Positions 7,993-17,588 of a DNA stretch of 64,000 nt are shown here, in pieces (within the stretch, counting starts at the first letter, position 1; the number at the start of each line of letters is the position of its first letter). The stretch comes from Bacteroidota bacterium (lineage in GTDB: Bacteria > Bacteroidota > Bacteroidia > Bacteroidales > Paludibacteraceae), in contig JAJYBB010000011.1 of the NCBI GenBank assembly GCA_021779195.1, forward strand, positions 1 to 64,000. The letters are read 5' to 3'. A program made the translations under genes and the position numbers. Under the pieces are notes generated by a model. That model was not told where the DNA came from. It was given only the letters and a program-made list of their open reading frames with translations, and searched no databases.

Positions 7993-9942
7993 ATGCATTT
8001 TCAAAAACAAATATCAATCATTTTCTGCTTTGTGATGGCAGTTCATTTTTCGTCGGCTCAAAAGTTGTCGGGAAATTTACGCATTACATTACCATCTGAT
8101 TCCGCAAGAATTGATTATTTGTCTGCAAACCGTCCGCTATCCGTCGCTGATTCTATCATTAATTACGGCAAATTATTTTTAAATACTCCCTATCGTTACG
8201 GCTCAACTGGTAATGGATCTTTTGATTGTTCTGGATTCACCTCCTATGTTTTTCGCAATTTTGGTTATGATCTTGATCGATGTTCCATTGATCAGTCCCG
8301 ACAATTTGATACCATTCAACGCAATGAAATACGGAAAGGTGACTTGGTTTTTTTCTCTGGACGTCGTAGAAGTGAGCGCGTAGGTCATGTGGGTATCGTG
8401 GTCGACACTAAACCCGATGGTTCTTTTGATTTTATTCATGCTTCTGTTCATAGCGGAGTAACCATATCTAATTCTCAGGAAGATTATTTCCGCAGACGCT
8501 ATATTAAAGCCAATCGGGTTATTGATCGCAGCAGATTACTGGCTTTCAATTCTACAAATCAATCGAATACCGGACATTATTTACCCACAAATATTACCAA
8601 ACAAATACGGAAAATTGTTCCCGCTGAATATCATCGGGTCCGAAAGGGTGAAACATTGTTGTCAATTGCCCATAAATATGGTGTTTCGGTTGCTGAATTG
8701 AAACGAGATAACCATATCCGTGGAAATAGAATCAAACGAAACGAGCGATTAAAGGTTAAAGACGAACAAAGTGTTATGATGCTCGAACCTGTGCTTTTAG
8801 CGGATAATACCGTGCCTCAAGCACCCGAAGTTGCCACTGCTACGTCTACACTTGCAACTTCTATCTCAGTTAAACCTGAAAATACCGTTGCTAATGCTTC
8901 CATGTCTTCCTTAGTTACCCATTTGGTGACACAAGGTGAAACGTTATTGAGTATTTGTAATTTGTATAATATTACCGTTGAGCAACTTAAAAAATTAAAC
9001 AACCTGCTCGATATCAATTCTATTCATCCGGGACAAAAATTGAAAATTGAAACTGAAGTTGCTGCATCTCCAAAACCCGATGCTTCTGATCAAAAATTAC
9101 CGGCAGCTGTTATTGCTGAAAATGCACCAACGACTGCCAGCGCAACGACTGCTGTACTTCAATCGACCCCCATTTTACATCGAGTAGAGAAAGGAGAGTC
9201 TCTTTATAGCATTGCAAAACTTTATAACGTCGGAGTTGATGATTTGATTCAAACAAATGACTTGCAGGGTACCATTCTTCATGCAGGACAGAAATTAAAG
9301 ATTTTAAAGAATGCAGATAATGTGGCCTCTTCCAAAACAGAAGCCCCAAAACATGATAATCTTCAATCAATAACTGTTAAGGTTAAAAAAGGAGAAAGCC
9401 TGTACACTATTGCACATGATAATAATATTTCAATTGATGATCTGAAAAAACTGAATAATCTTTCAGGGAATGGTTTGACTACTGGGCAAAAATTGATCGT
9501 TGCTCAGTCAGTATCTCTCGATGATAATTCCACAGGTTCTCAATCAAAGAAATTATCAAAAAAGGAAGCAACAGTTAAAATTTTAATTGTCGAAGTAAAA
9601 AAAGGACAAAGTCTTTATAATATTGCTCATGATAATGATGTTTCGGTTAGTGATTTAAAAAAGTGCAATAATTTATCAGACAATCATATACGTCCAGGTC
9701 AAAAATTAAACATTCCTATTAAAGATACTTCCGTTTCAAAAGTTAATAAATCTGCTTTATCTTCAAAACAGACAACCGTAACTCATCGTGTTAAATCTGG
9801 CGAAAGCTTTTATACGATTGCCGAGAAATACGGATGTTCTGTTAAAGACCTGAAAGTTTGGAATCATAAAACCGTCAATAAAATTAAACCAGGCGAAAAA
9901 TTAGTGATTTATTCAACAGAGACAAAATCTTCAATCGAATAG
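7993..9942 (+). CDS. Secreted NlpC/P60 endopeptidase with six LysM repeats
   Basis: This 649-residue exported cell-wall protein begins with a signal peptide (to about SSAQ). An NlpC/P60 domain follows with the catalytic Cys79 in DCSGF, His132 in GHVGIV and His149 in FIHAS. Six LysM modules occupy most of the rest, each with a GETLLSIA- or GESLYTIA-like core and a PGQKLKI-like end, separated by Ser/Thr/Ala-rich linkers. It should cleave peptide stems of peptidoglycan while the LysM array holds it on glycan chains. Two to four LysM repeats are commoner. The 3' end overlaps the convergent recO by 12 bases. Confidence 0.95.
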   Translation: MHFQKQISIIFCFVMAVHFSSAQKLSGNLRITLPSDSARIDYLSANRPLSVADSIINYGKLFLNTPYRYGSTGNGSFDCSGFTSYVFRNFGYDLDRCSIDQSRQFDTIQRNEIRKGDLVFFSGRRRSERVGHVGIVVDTKPDGSFDFIHASVHSGVTISNSQEDYFRRRYIKANRVIDRSRLLAFNSTNQSNTGHYLPTNITKQIRKIVPAEYHRVRKGETLLSIAHKYGVSVAELKRDNHIRGNRIKRNERLKVKDEQSVMMLEPVLLADNTVPQAPEVATATSTLATSISVKPENTVANASMSSLVTHLVTQGETLLSICNLYNITVEQLKKLNNLLDINSIHPGQKLKIETEVAASPKPDASDQKLPAAVIAENAPTTASATTAVLQSTPILHRVEKGESLYSIAKLYNVGVDDLIQTNDLQGTILHAGQKLKILKNADNVASSKTEAPKHDNLQSITVKVKKGESLYTIAHDNNISIDDLKKLNNLSGNGLTTGQKLIVAQSVSLDDNSTGSQSKKLSKKEATVKILIVEVKKGQSLYNIAHDNDVSVSDLKKCNNLSDNHIRPGQKLNIPIKDTSVSKVNKSALSSKQTTVTHRVKSGESFYTIAEKYGCSVKDLKVWNHKTVNKIKPGEKLVIYSTETKSSIE

Positions 9943-10653
9943 ATTCTGCAATACTTCTAACGATTTCAATCCATGAAAATTGGGTACGTGTAGCTTGTAA
10001 TAATCCACTAAATTTTCAAGCAACTGGACACGCTGCTGCCTTGTCAGCTTTAAGTGTTGCATCGTGTCAAAATCAGTTTGCAAACATTGTTCAAAAAGTG
10101 CTGCATCTTCCGGAAGCAAATAATGTAGATGATGCGGTTTCTCTTTTTGAAAAACACCATTCAGCAAATCGAAATAAAGATGATTATTTTCTTCTCGATT
10201 TGGCTCAAACCCTAAATATCGACTTAATTGTATTAAAAAAATTAAGTGAAAATTTGACACACTTCCTGTACTTGAATCTAATGTTTCGATGGAATTTTTT
10301 AAAAAGTAATATAGCCGTTCGTCAACTTCAACTTGTCGCAATATGCGATATAAAACCTCCGAAAGAAATAAGGCAATCGAATTTTTGATCGGATTGTATG
10401 GAATGCTTGTAAATACGTAATTTAATCGAATCTCTTTGATATATTGCAATTCTTTGGCTGGCTGGTGCGTTACTTCCATTTCAACCACAGAAAGTGGCTG
10501 AAAGAAAGCTAAACGCGTAGTAGATTTTTTTTTGTTGACTCCGTGAACTAAATACGATACACGACCAAATCCCAATGTGTATACAGTGATGATTGTCGAC
10601 GAATCGCCGTATTTTAAATTGTGTAATATGATTCCCGAGGTGTTAATGTACAT
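9931..10653 (-). CDS. recO: DNA repair protein RecO
   Basis: This 240-residue protein starts with the RecO OB-fold (SGIILHNLKYGDSSTIITVYTLGFGRVSYLVHG) and continues with the helical C-terminal domain (LFLSEVLYRIL, LSRYLGFEPN). RecO anneals SSB-coated DNA and helps RecR load RecA in gap repair. The gene is convergent with the LysM hydrolase and divergent from the tRNA-Glu/rpsT unit. A TACATTTG -7 box lies 21 bases before the ATG. Confidence 0.94.
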   Translation of the reverse strand: MYINTSGIILHNLKYGDSSTIITVYTLGFGRVSYLVHGVNKKKSTTRLAFFQPLSVVEMEVTHQPAKELQYIKEIRLNYVFTSIPYNPIKNSIALFLSEVLYRILRQVEVDERLYYFLKNSIETLDSSTGSVSNFHLIFLIQLSRYLGFEPNREENNHLYFDLLNGVFQKEKPHHLHYLLPEDAALFEQCLQTDFDTMQHLKLTRQQRVQLLENLVDYYKLHVPNFHGLKSLEVLQNLFD

Positions 10654-10674
10654 AAGTTAGTTACTTTGTTCGTA

Positions 10675-10682
10675 CAAATGTA
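10675..10682 (-). promoter_or_regulatory. -7 box for recO
   Basis: The minus strand reads TACATTTG, matching TAnnTTTG, 21 bases before the recO start codon. No clear -33 was seen. Confidence 0.5.
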
Positions 10683-10794
10683 CTAAAATATCAGATTTAG
10701 TGCGTAATATGACGTTATAAAAGCAGGTAATTTCGCTTAAATTTCTTTGTATTACAACCACTTAATTAAAAATATAAATATTTGCCCGAAAGGT

Positions 10795-10825
10795 TTTGTC
10801 ATTTCAAAAAACTGTCGTATATTTG
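10795..10825 (+). promoter_or_regulatory. Promoter of tRNA-Glu and rpsT
   Basis: TTTG at 10795-10798, a 19-base spacer and TATATTTG at 10818-10825 match the Bacteroidota consensus. The tRNA begins 43 bases after the -7 box. Confidence 0.85.
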
Positions 10826-10868
10826 CACCCGCAATTGAGAGGATTATCTTCTCTGTCGCAAGCCGTAA

Positions 10869-10940
10869 GGTCCATTCGTCTATCGGTTAGGACGCCAGGT
10901 TTTCATCCTGGAAAGAGGAGTTCGATTCTCCTATGGACTA
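10869..10940 (+). tRNA. tRNA-Glu (UUC anticodon)
   Basis: A complete 72-nt cloverleaf is visible. The acceptor stem GGTCCAT/ATGGACT has a G-U first pair, the D arm contains CGGTTAGGAC, and the anticodon stem CCAGG/CCTGG encloses a seven-base loop with TTC at positions 34-36. The T arm is GAGGAGTTCGATTCTCC. The discriminator is A and CCA is not encoded. It sits directly upstream of rpsT under the same promoter, so tRNA processing probably releases the rpsT message. Confidence 0.97.
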
Positions 10941-10980
10941 CAATAAAAAAGAAATTCAGACTTTAAAAAAAAAGATTAAG

Positions 10981-11235
10981 ATGGCAAATCATAAATCATC
11001 TATCAAAAGAATTCGTCAAACCGAAAAAAGAAAATTGCATAATCGTTATTATGCTAAAACAGCACGTAATGCGGTTCGCAATTTACGCGCAATTACTGAT
11101 AAAACAGTAGCTGCAGAAATGTTGCCTAAAATCAGCGCTATGCTCGACAAATTGGCAAAACGAAATATTATTCATAAAAATAAGGCGGGTAACTTAAAAT
11201 CAAAGTTAGCCATTCATGTTAATAAATTGGCCTAA
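10981..11235 (+). CDS. rpsT: 30S ribosomal protein S20
   Basis: This 84-residue basic helical protein starts [21 protein letters not shown], the standard S20 N-terminus, and ends NKLA. It binds 16S rRNA early in 30S assembly. The in-frame ATG at 10933 lies inside the tRNA-Glu gene and is rejected. Transcription probably comes from the tRNA promoter, and an intrinsic terminator follows 25 bases after the stop. Confidence 0.97.
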   Translation: MANHKSSIKRIRQTEKRKLHNRYYAKTARNAVRNLRAITDKTVAAEMLPKISAMLDKLAKRNIIHKNKAGNLKSKLAIHVNKLA

Positions 11236-11258
11236 AACCAGTTTTTTGCATAAAATAC

Positions 11259-11291
11259 AAAAGCCCTTTCCTTTTTGGATAGGGCTTTTTT
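11259..11291 (+). terminator. Intrinsic terminator of rpsT
   Basis: The stem AAAGCCCTTTCC/GGATAGGGCTTT (one mismatch) encloses a T5 loop and is followed by T residues. It lies between convergent genes and may act in both directions. Confidence 0.85.
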
Positions 11292-11310
11292 GGTATCGAA
11301 TGCGTAATAA

Positions 11311-11934
11311 TTACTTGTTCATTGCAAGTGATTTATATACTTTCATTTTGCCAATAAAATGAAAATGGATATCAATCCACTCACTCACTTTTATTAATCC
11401 CATCATTTCTACAGGAGGAGTTAATCCAAAATCGCGAATACTTATATTTTTTTCTCCATCAATAGAATATATATCGCCGGCTTGTTTTGATGAAATTGGA
11501 ATATCAAATTTTTTAGTAATTCCGGTAATTGTAATGTCTACTGAAGCATTTCCATTTGAATTGTTATTTTTATCATTCGTTTGATTGGCTTCCAAATAAT
11601 TTAATTGAATTATTAAATTCGGATAATCGTTCGATTTAATCAATTTCAGAAAATCCCGTAATGCCATTTTATTTTCAGAATTGAATTTGCTGACAGGAAT
11701 AGTGATCTGATTTTGAGAAATATAAATTCGGTTGTGATGCTGACTTGTAGTTAATGTGAATGATTTATTTATTAAATCTTCCCCTTTTTGGAATAATTTA
11801 AATGACAATAAATTAGTTGTTCCATTTATCGTTATAAAACTATTGTCATGAAGTTCAATTGCAACAGTGGTTTGCGAAAATATGGAAATGTACTCTAAAA
11901 ATGTCAGAGCAAAAATAATCATTACTCTTTTCAT
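11311..11934 (-). CDS. YceI-family secreted protein (first of two)
   Basis: This 207-residue protein has an N-terminal signal peptide (cleavage after about IFSQ). The YceI fold that follows contains ITINGTTNLLSF, a central SVDITITGITKKFDIPIS segment and the end motif SIRDFGLTPPVEMMGLIKVSEWIDIHFHF. YceI proteins are lipocalin-like barrels, and some bind polyisoprenoid or quinone lipids. It is the last gene of a leftward cluster with a porin and a second YceI protein, from which it has diverged strongly. Role in this organism is unknown. Confidence 0.85.
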   Translation of the reverse strand: MKRVMIIFALTFLEYISIFSQTTVAIELHDNSFITINGTTNLLSFKLFQKGEDLINKSFTLTTSQHHNRIYISQNQITIPVSKFNSENKMALRDFLKLIKSNDYPNLIIQLNYLEANQTNDKNNNSNGNASVDITITGITKKFDIPISSKQAGDIYSIDGEKNISIRDFGLTPPVEMMGLIKVSEWIDIHFHFIGKMKVYKSLAMNK

Positions 11935-12024
11935 AGTTCAAAGTTCAAAATCATGAATAGTTAAGATAAAGTAAACCGGTAAGAATCTCTTACCGGTTTT
12001 TTAATTTTTTAAAAAATAATTTTA

Positions 12025-13365
12025 TCAGAACGAAATTACTGCTTCAGCACTTAATCCATGGAATTGAGCTCCGTTCAATATGTAATTTACATTTGGAACA
12101 CCGGTATATTGTTGATTAGCATATTCTACTTTGGCCATGATATTTTTTGTAACAAACCAACCACCGCTGATTGCCAAGCGGCTGATGCCAAGCGTGTAAG
12201 CAGGAACCATGTCGGCACCACCGGCTGCAGGAGCAGTGGCAACTTGAGCTGAAAGTGTATTGTAACGGGCACCAACGAAGAAATTTTCTGCTGCTCCAAA
12301 TCTGAAAATCAAGTCACTCGCAAATTGATTTGCGGTACGATCAGTTGCTTCTGATGCTTTTGCTCCGTGTGCTGCTTCTAAAGTTGTGAATGATTCAACA
12401 GCTAATCCATCAGTTAATCTATATTTCAAAAACAAGTTGCCCATGAACGAAGTTACCCGGTCTGATAATCCTGGATTGAAACGCCCGTTAAATGCTGTGC
12501 TTGTGCTTGGACCGGAATTGTACATAACTGCTGAATAGTTTGAACCCGTACGGTCACCTCCAAATAATGTGTTTGAACCTGATCCGGCTGTTGTGTAAAC
12601 TGATCCGGTCAATCTGAATCGAAATTTATCCGTAATTTGTTTGTCATATCCTAATTTTGCAATGAAAGATGGATTACGGATACCATTAGAATATTTGTAA
12701 GCAGCTTGAGTTGTATCAATTGCAGCAAGATTTGGATTCAATTCACCATCTGTTAATGAAACAGTTCCAAGAATGCCATTGTAGTTAACATCAGCTTCGG
12801 CACCTATTTCGGTTGCAAATTCGTCCATAATATAGTTTTCCATGAATGCATTGTAGATGCCATTGCCACCATCTGAACGACGGAAGTGTGCATCGCCATA
12901 GTTTACATCCATTTGACCTACCTTTATTGTGGTATATTTCATGATATTATCTAAGAAATCCATTTTCAAAAATGGCAATTTGTCAAATTGAACAAATCCA
13001 CCTTTAACCCACGTTTCGTTATGGTGTTTGGACGCCAGATAAAGCGTTACATTAAGAGTAATACCATCAGCCAAATAACTATTAATGTATAAATTGGCCA
13101 TTGATAATGCAAAATTATTCGTGTTTTTGAATAGTGCCTGGGTGTTTTTTGTTGGATCTTGTATTGCAACTGCATTACTTTGTTGTAAAGCAATGTAAGG
13201 CATTGAAATTGATCCGCCAAATTCAACTTTAGGACCAGTCCATTGTGTTTCAACTTTTGGATTTTCAAACACGTTAATACCTGTTTGATCCGTTGGTCTT
13301 AACTGACCAAATACTGTGCTGCTTAATAAAAGCGCAGTTGCTACTGTGAAAATAGAATTTCTCAT
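12025..13365 (-). CDS. Porin-like outer-membrane beta-barrel protein
   Basis: This 446-residue protein has a signal peptide (MRNSIFTVATALLLSSTVFGQ) and is rich in alternating aromatic strand segments typical of outer-membrane barrels, ending in F (GLSAEAVISF). It resembles uncharacterised Bacteroidota porins of 400-450 residues. It lies between two YceI genes in the same orientation (about 50 and 90 bases apart), so a shared transcript and pathway are likely. The transported solute is unknown. Confidence 0.75.
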   Translation of the reverse strand: MRNSIFTVATALLLSSTVFGQLRPTDQTGINVFENPKVETQWTGPKVEFGGSISMPYIALQQSNAVAIQDPTKNTQALFKNTNNFALSMANLYINSYLADGITLNVTLYLASKHHNETWVKGGFVQFDKLPFLKMDFLDNIMKYTTIKVGQMDVNYGDAHFRRSDGGNGIYNAFMENYIMDEFATEIGAEADVNYNGILGTVSLTDGELNPNLAAIDTTQAAYKYSNGIRNPSFIAKLGYDKQITDKFRFRLTGSVYTTAGSGSNTLFGGDRTGSNYSAVMYNSGPSTSTAFNGRFNPGLSDRVTSFMGNLFLKYRLTDGLAVESFTTLEAAHGAKASEATDRTANQFASDLIFRFGAAENFFVGARYNTLSAQVATAPAAGGADMVPAYTLGISRLAISGGWFVTKNIMAKVEYANQQYTGVPNVNYILNGAQFHGLSAEAVISF

Positions 13366-13418
13366 TTTTCTTAATTTTTTTGTTTTCGTATTATTTTTAC
13401 TTTTGTTTGAGATTCAAA

Positions 13419-14003
13419 TTAGTTGATGTCCGCACCTTCAAAGGTTGCGTTATATTTAAGTGTTATTCCATTGCCTACACGCATCATCCCAAGCATAGCT
13501 GTAGGAGGCTTCATTCCGAAGTCGCTCATTTTTAATGCAATAATTCCTGAAAAAGTATAAACGCCCGGTTTTATATTATTTCCATTCGCTTTAAGTATTA
13601 CTTTCTTAGTAACTCCTGCCATAGTCATATTGCCTTCGATCACTACATTAACGGCATTACCCGATACATTCATTGTGGTTACTTCTGTCATGTGGAAGCT
13701 AATCATCGGGTTTTTGTCTGATTTAAAAGTTTCGTACGTTTTGGTATCCATTAATTTCTCATTGCTTTTTATAGAATGAACCGGAATGTTTACGAACATA
13801 GATTGTACTTTTTTATTAACAATAACAATCTCTCCGCTTGCCTGAGTTACCTTACTTTCGAAATTGTGTACATTTGTTGTTCCATAAATGTTCATTGAGA
13901 ATGATTTAGGATTTAATTTTAAGGTTTGAGCTTGCAAACCTGTGCTTAGTAAAATACCCATAACGAGTATCATTCCTACTTTGAAAAATTTTCTCTTGTT
14001 CAT
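13419..14003 (-). CDS. YceI-family secreted protein (second)
   Basis: This 194-residue protein has a signal peptide (to about LQAQ) and a YceI domain: SFSMNIYGTTNVHNFESKV, MTMAGVTKKVILKANG and IALKMSDFGMKPPTAMLGMMRVGNGITLKYNATF. It is closer to canonical YceI than the downstream copy. As the first gene of the YceI-porin-YceI cluster it carries the long upstream region, where the promoter should lie. A lipid or isoprenoid-binding role in the periplasm is inferred from the family. Confidence 0.88.
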   Translation of the reverse strand: MNKRKFFKVGMILVMGILLSTGLQAQTLKLNPKSFSMNIYGTTNVHNFESKVTQASGEIVIVNKKVQSMFVNIPVHSIKSNEKLMDTKTYETFKSDKNPMISFHMTEVTTMNVSGNAVNVVIEGNMTMAGVTKKVILKANGNNIKPGVYTFSGIIALKMSDFGMKPPTAMLGMMRVGNGITLKYNATFEGADIN

Positions 14004-14513
14004 ACGTAATTAATTGTTTTTAATGATTATATGATGCATTTTTAGTTGTTAATCAATCGCTGCAGCATATAAGTTGTTTTTGTTTTATTTTGTGAGTTAT
14101 ACTATATATAATCTTCAATTCGATTCATATTTATTAATATACAAATGCTATAACATTAATAGTATTATAAATTAATAAATTTTAAAAATTGGATATTTCT
14201 TTAATTTGCTTTGTTTTTTAGATATATCTTATTTGATGAGTTTAAATTTATAAAATCAGTGTATAAATTTTAGCTATAATCCATTATTTTACTAGTAAAC
14301 CAGTAATAAAATTAATATTAAAATTAATATTAATAGAATGATTTCAAAACATAGCTAAAACTTAATACATATCCTATGACATTAGTAGGAATAAGTATTA
14401 AAAAAATAAATCTATATCACGACTAATATTTCAATTTCAACGATTACTAATTTCATGCCAATTGCAAATTTATTTCAAGTTTTAGATAAATAACACATCC
14501 CAAGCAAAAAGGT
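14004..14513. other. 510-bp AT-rich gap upstream of the YceI cluster
   Basis: No gene is visible. The gap contains the tandem repeat at 14309-14332, the dyad TTTACTAGTAAA near 14289, and presumably the promoter and operators of the leftward YceI operon, whose Rrf2-type regulator lies immediately upstream. Confidence 0.6.
14309..14332. repeat. Tandem 12-bp repeat in YceI upstream region
   Basis: AAATTAATATTA occurs twice back to back at 14309-14320 and 14321-14332. Each unit contains the self-complementary TTAATATTAA core when read across the copy, so it could bind a dimeric regulator. Low complexity of the region weakens this. Confidence 0.4.
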
Positions 14514-14951
14514 TTAAATGCAGATATCCGAAGTATTGCAAAAACATTCTTCATTTTCAATTATTTGAGCAAGAGTTTTTCTTGATAATAGTTTTCTGAA
14601 TTCAATGTTTAACTCGATCCAATAACTTTGAGCTTTGCAATTGTGATAATTTCTGTCGCAGATATTTTTGTTATAAATACATTCCACAACAACAATTGGT
14701 TCGAAAGCTGTATAAACATCCAACATCGTAATATCTTTTGGATCGCGTGATAAGGTGTAACCACTACCTCGACCTTTGGAATTAGCAATCAATCCCTTTA
14801 TTTTTAGAGATGAAATAATACTATCTAAATATTTCAATGAGATTCGCTGATTTTTGGCTACATCTTTTTGCAAAACTCCACTTGGGTCTTCTGTATTAGC
14901 AATTTCGATAAGTGTGCGTAACCCATATCGAATTTTAGAGTTAATTTTCAT
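14514..14951 (-). CDS. Rrf2-family regulator with putative Fe-S cluster cysteines
   Basis: This 145-residue protein has the Rrf2 winged helix: KIRYGLRTLIEIA at the N-terminus, a QKDVAKNQRISLKYLDSIISSLK recognition segment, and the wing SKGRGSGYTLSR. Cys91, Cys98 and Cys105 match the three-cysteine cluster site of IscR/NsrR proteins in place, though the spacing (six residues between each) differs slightly. C-terminal cysteines also occur (ECFC). It probably senses iron-sulfur status, redox stress or nitric oxide. It is followed in the same direction, after 510 bases, by the YceI cluster, a plausible target. Confidence 0.88.
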   Translation of the reverse strand: MKINSKIRYGLRTLIEIANTEDPSGVLQKDVAKNQRISLKYLDSIISSLKIKGLIANSKGRGSGYTLSRDPKDITMLDVYTAFEPIVVVECIYNKNICDRNYHNCKAQSYWIELNIEFRKLLSRKTLAQIIENEECFCNTSDICI

Positions 14952-14970
14952 AATTAAAGAAATAATTCTG

Positions 14971-15003
14971 CAAATTTATTGGATAATTATCAATGCTATC
15001 AAA
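14971..15003 (-). promoter_or_regulatory. Promoter of the Rrf2-family gene
   Basis: On the minus strand TTTG (15003-15000), a 21-base spacer and TAAATTTG (14978-14971) match the consensus, 20 bases before the start codon. Confidence 0.65.
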
Positions 15004-15235
15004 CTTATAGGATGGAAAGGTATAATTTAGAACTGTTCTAAATTTAATTTGCATTGTAACAACAAAATCAAAATCATATACTACTTATATTCAATAGATT
15101 ATAATTTAGTAATTCGATTTTGTTAATTAAACATAAATTTCAATATTAAGTATAACTGGTTGATAAATAGAATACAAAATCAATTTTATAAAAGAATAAT
15201 TGCAGATATTTAATTGCTTTCATTAAATAAAGTGC

Positions 15236-17275
15236 CTATTTAACTTCAACCCCATTCGTTACTTGTGCTTTGGGTTGAATTAATATTAACCTTCCATCTG
15301 CATCTTCGGCTGAAAGGATCATGCCTTCGCTCATAATTCCGCGTAATTTACGTGCTTCGAAATTGGCGATGAAGCAAACCTGCGTTCCGATGAGTTCTTC
15401 TGGGTGTGGATAATATTGAGCTATTCCCGATATGATTGTGCGATCAACTAACCCATCGGCAATACGAAATTGCAATAATTTATCGGCTTTGGGAACTTTT
15501 TGACATTCGAGAACTGAACCAACGCGTATATCCATTTTCATAAATTCATCGAAAGAAACATTGGATTTTACTGGATGGGCTTGAAATGCAGAAGCTTTAT
15601 TGGCTTTTTTTGTATCTAACAGTTTTTGAATCTGATTGGTTATAACCTCATCTTCAATTTTTTCGAATAATAATTCCGATATTTCAAGCTTGACGCCTGC
15701 ATTTAACAACTGAATACTACCTAAATCTTTCCAATTAAATTCATTCATATTGAGCATTTTTCGCAATTTAGCTGAAGTAAAAGGCAAAAAGGGTTCAAAA
15801 GCAATGGCTAAGTTGGCTGCAATTTGTAAACTTAAATTTAAAATTGTTTCAACCCGATTCATGTCTGTCTTAGCTAATTTCCAGGGTTCTGTATCGGCCA
15901 AATACTTATTTCCAATACGTGCTAAATTCATTGCTTCTTTTTGGGCATCGCGAAATCGGAAATTATCCAAGTATTTTTCAACTTCATACTTAACATTAAC
16001 AAACTCTTCAATTGTTTGCTGATCGTAATTGGTCAGGTTTCGTTGTATAGGGACTTTTCCATCGAAATATTTTTGAGTCAGAACTAACGCACGATTAATG
16101 AAATTACCAAAAATTGCGACCAGTTCATTGTTGTTTCGAGCCTGAAAATCTTTCCATGTGAAATCGTTATCTTTTGTTTCGGGGGCATTTGCTGTAAGAA
16201 CATAGCGCAAAATGTCCTGTTTACCTGGAAAATCTTCAAGGTACTCGTGCAACCAGACTGCCCAATTGCGCGAAGTAGAAATTTTATCACCTTCGAGGTT
16301 TAGAAATTCATTTGCTGGAACATTGTCAGGTAAAATGTATGAACCTTCTGCTTTGAGAATTGCGGGAAATACAATGCAGTGAAAGACAATATTATCCTTG
16401 CCTATAAAGTGCAGGAGTCGAGTTTCAGGGTCTTTCCACCATTTTTCCCAATCGTTGGGTAATAGCTCTTTCGTGTTTGAAATATAACCGATGGGGGCAT
16501 CAAACCAAACGTAAAGCACTTTTCCTTCGGCATCTTCAATCGGTACGGGAATTCCCCAGTCAAGATCACGACTTACCGCGCGGGGTTGTAACCCCAAATC
16601 GAGCCAGCTCTTACATTGTCCGTAAACATTGGGTTTCCATTCTTTATGTTCCTCGAGTATCCATTTTCTCAACCAGGCTTCGTGTTGATCGAGTGGTAAA
16701 TACCAATGTTTTGTTTCGCGAAGTACCGGAGCCGAACCGCTTATTGCAGATTTAGGGTTTATTAAGTCAGTAGGGTTTAAAGAGGTACCGCAAGCTTCAC
16801 ATTGATCGCCATAGGCATTTTCGTTTCCACAAATTGGGCATTTTCCTGTGATATATCGGTCGGCAAGGAATTGTTGCGCTGATACGTCAAAATATTGCTC
16901 GGAAGTTTTTTCAAGAAATCCGCCCTTATCATAAATTGTTTTGAAAAACTTGGCTGCCAGTTCACGATGCGTTTTCGACGTGGTGCGTGAATAAATATCG
17001 AAAGAAATTCCAAATTCTTCAAACGATTTTTTAATTATTCCATGATATCTGTCAACAATATCTTGAGGTGTAACACCTTCTTTTTTAGCTTTAATGGTAA
17101 TGGGTACGCCATGTTCGTCGGATCCTCCAATAAAGAGAACTTCTTCGCCTTTTAGTCGCAGATAGCGTACATAAATATCTGCAGGTATGTAAACCCCGGC
17201 TAAATGCCCAATGTGCACGGGTCCATTCGCATAAGGCAATGCCGATGTTACGGTGGTTCGTTTGAAATGATTCAT
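15236..17275 (-). CDS. metG: Methionyl-tRNA synthetase
   Basis: This 679-residue class I synthetase has the HIGH motif at residues 21-24 within [14 protein letters not shown], the zinc-knuckle pair CPIC/CEAC, and a KISTS signature (331-335) replacing KMSKS. A C-terminal EMAPII-like tRNA-binding domain starts around residue 575 ([15 protein letters not shown]). It charges tRNA-Met in the cytoplasm, and the C-terminal domain aids dimerisation and tRNA capture. It appears monocistronic with a TATCTTTG -7 box about 75 bases upstream. Confidence 0.97.
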   Translation of the reverse strand: MNHFKRTTVTSALPYANGPVHIGHLAGVYIPADIYVRYLRLKGEEVLFIGGSDEHGVPITIKAKKEGVTPQDIVDRYHGIIKKSFEEFGISFDIYSRTTSKTHRELAAKFFKTIYDKGGFLEKTSEQYFDVSAQQFLADRYITGKCPICGNENAYGDQCEACGTSLNPTDLINPKSAISGSAPVLRETKHWYLPLDQHEAWLRKWILEEHKEWKPNVYGQCKSWLDLGLQPRAVSRDLDWGIPVPIEDAEGKVLYVWFDAPIGYISNTKELLPNDWEKWWKDPETRLLHFIGKDNIVFHCIVFPAILKAEGSYILPDNVPANEFLNLEGDKISTSRNWAVWLHEYLEDFPGKQDILRYVLTANAPETKDNDFTWKDFQARNNNELVAIFGNFINRALVLTQKYFDGKVPIQRNLTNYDQQTIEEFVNVKYEVEKYLDNFRFRDAQKEAMNLARIGNKYLADTEPWKLAKTDMNRVETILNLSLQIAANLAIAFEPFLPFTSAKLRKMLNMNEFNWKDLGSIQLLNAGVKLEISELLFEKIEDEVITNQIQKLLDTKKANKASAFQAHPVKSNVSFDEFMKMDIRVGSVLECQKVPKADKLLQFRIADGLVDRTIISGIAQYYPHPEELIGTQVCFIANFEARKLRGIMSEGMILSAEDADGRLILIQPKAQVTNGVEVK

Positions 17276-17349
17276 TGAAAGTGGCTGATTAGTTAGTTTG
17301 TTTGTGTTAATCGCAATTATTAATTAACGTATAAGAACAAATATGAGTG

Positions 17350-17357
17350 CAAAGATA
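17350..17357 (-). promoter_or_regulatory. -7 box for metG
   Basis: The minus strand reads TATCTTTG, giving a leader of about 70 bases before the metG ATG. No clear -33 was found. Confidence 0.5.
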
Positions 17358-17558
17358 CGGACAAAGATTGAATTTTTGAAAAAGTAAATGATGAAAATAA
17401 GCCTTGAGCTGGAAATGCTTAAGATTGATAGGAATCACTGAATAGTAAAAAAAGGTGATAAGCTGAAGTAATGCGCTAAATTTTGCAAATTTTGCAAGTT
17501 ATAAAGTACTTTTTTCTGATTTGGAGAGTTCCAATTTAGTAAATTGAAGTAAAAAAGC

Positions 17559-17566
17559 TATCTTTG
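17559..17566 (+). promoter_or_regulatory. -7 box for the small barrel gene
   Basis: TATCTTTG lies 22 bases before the ATG; TTTA at 17535-17538, 20 bases upstream, may serve as an imperfect -33 element. Confidence 0.6.
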
Positions 17567-17588
17567 CATTCGATAAAAATTAGATTGT

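Larger units (their letters stand above)
17276..17588. other. Divergent gap between metG and barrel gene
   Basis: This 313-bp intergenic region carries outward-facing promoters for metG (minus, 17350-17357) and the barrel protein (plus, 17559-17566). Nothing else is apparent. Confidence 0.6.

Noticed and set aside
8620..9920. Tandem DNA repeat or CRISPR-like array
   Set aside because: The periodicity comes from six LysM protein modules with divergent codons; there are no identical repeats with regular spacers.
10041..10388. 115-codon plus-strand open frame
   Set aside because: It lies wholly antisense to recO, which has clear family motifs; no promoter or homology supports it.
10933..10980. 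Extended N-terminus for ribosomal protein S20
   Set aside because: The upstream ATG lies inside the tRNA-Glu gene, and S20 proteins start at MANHKS.
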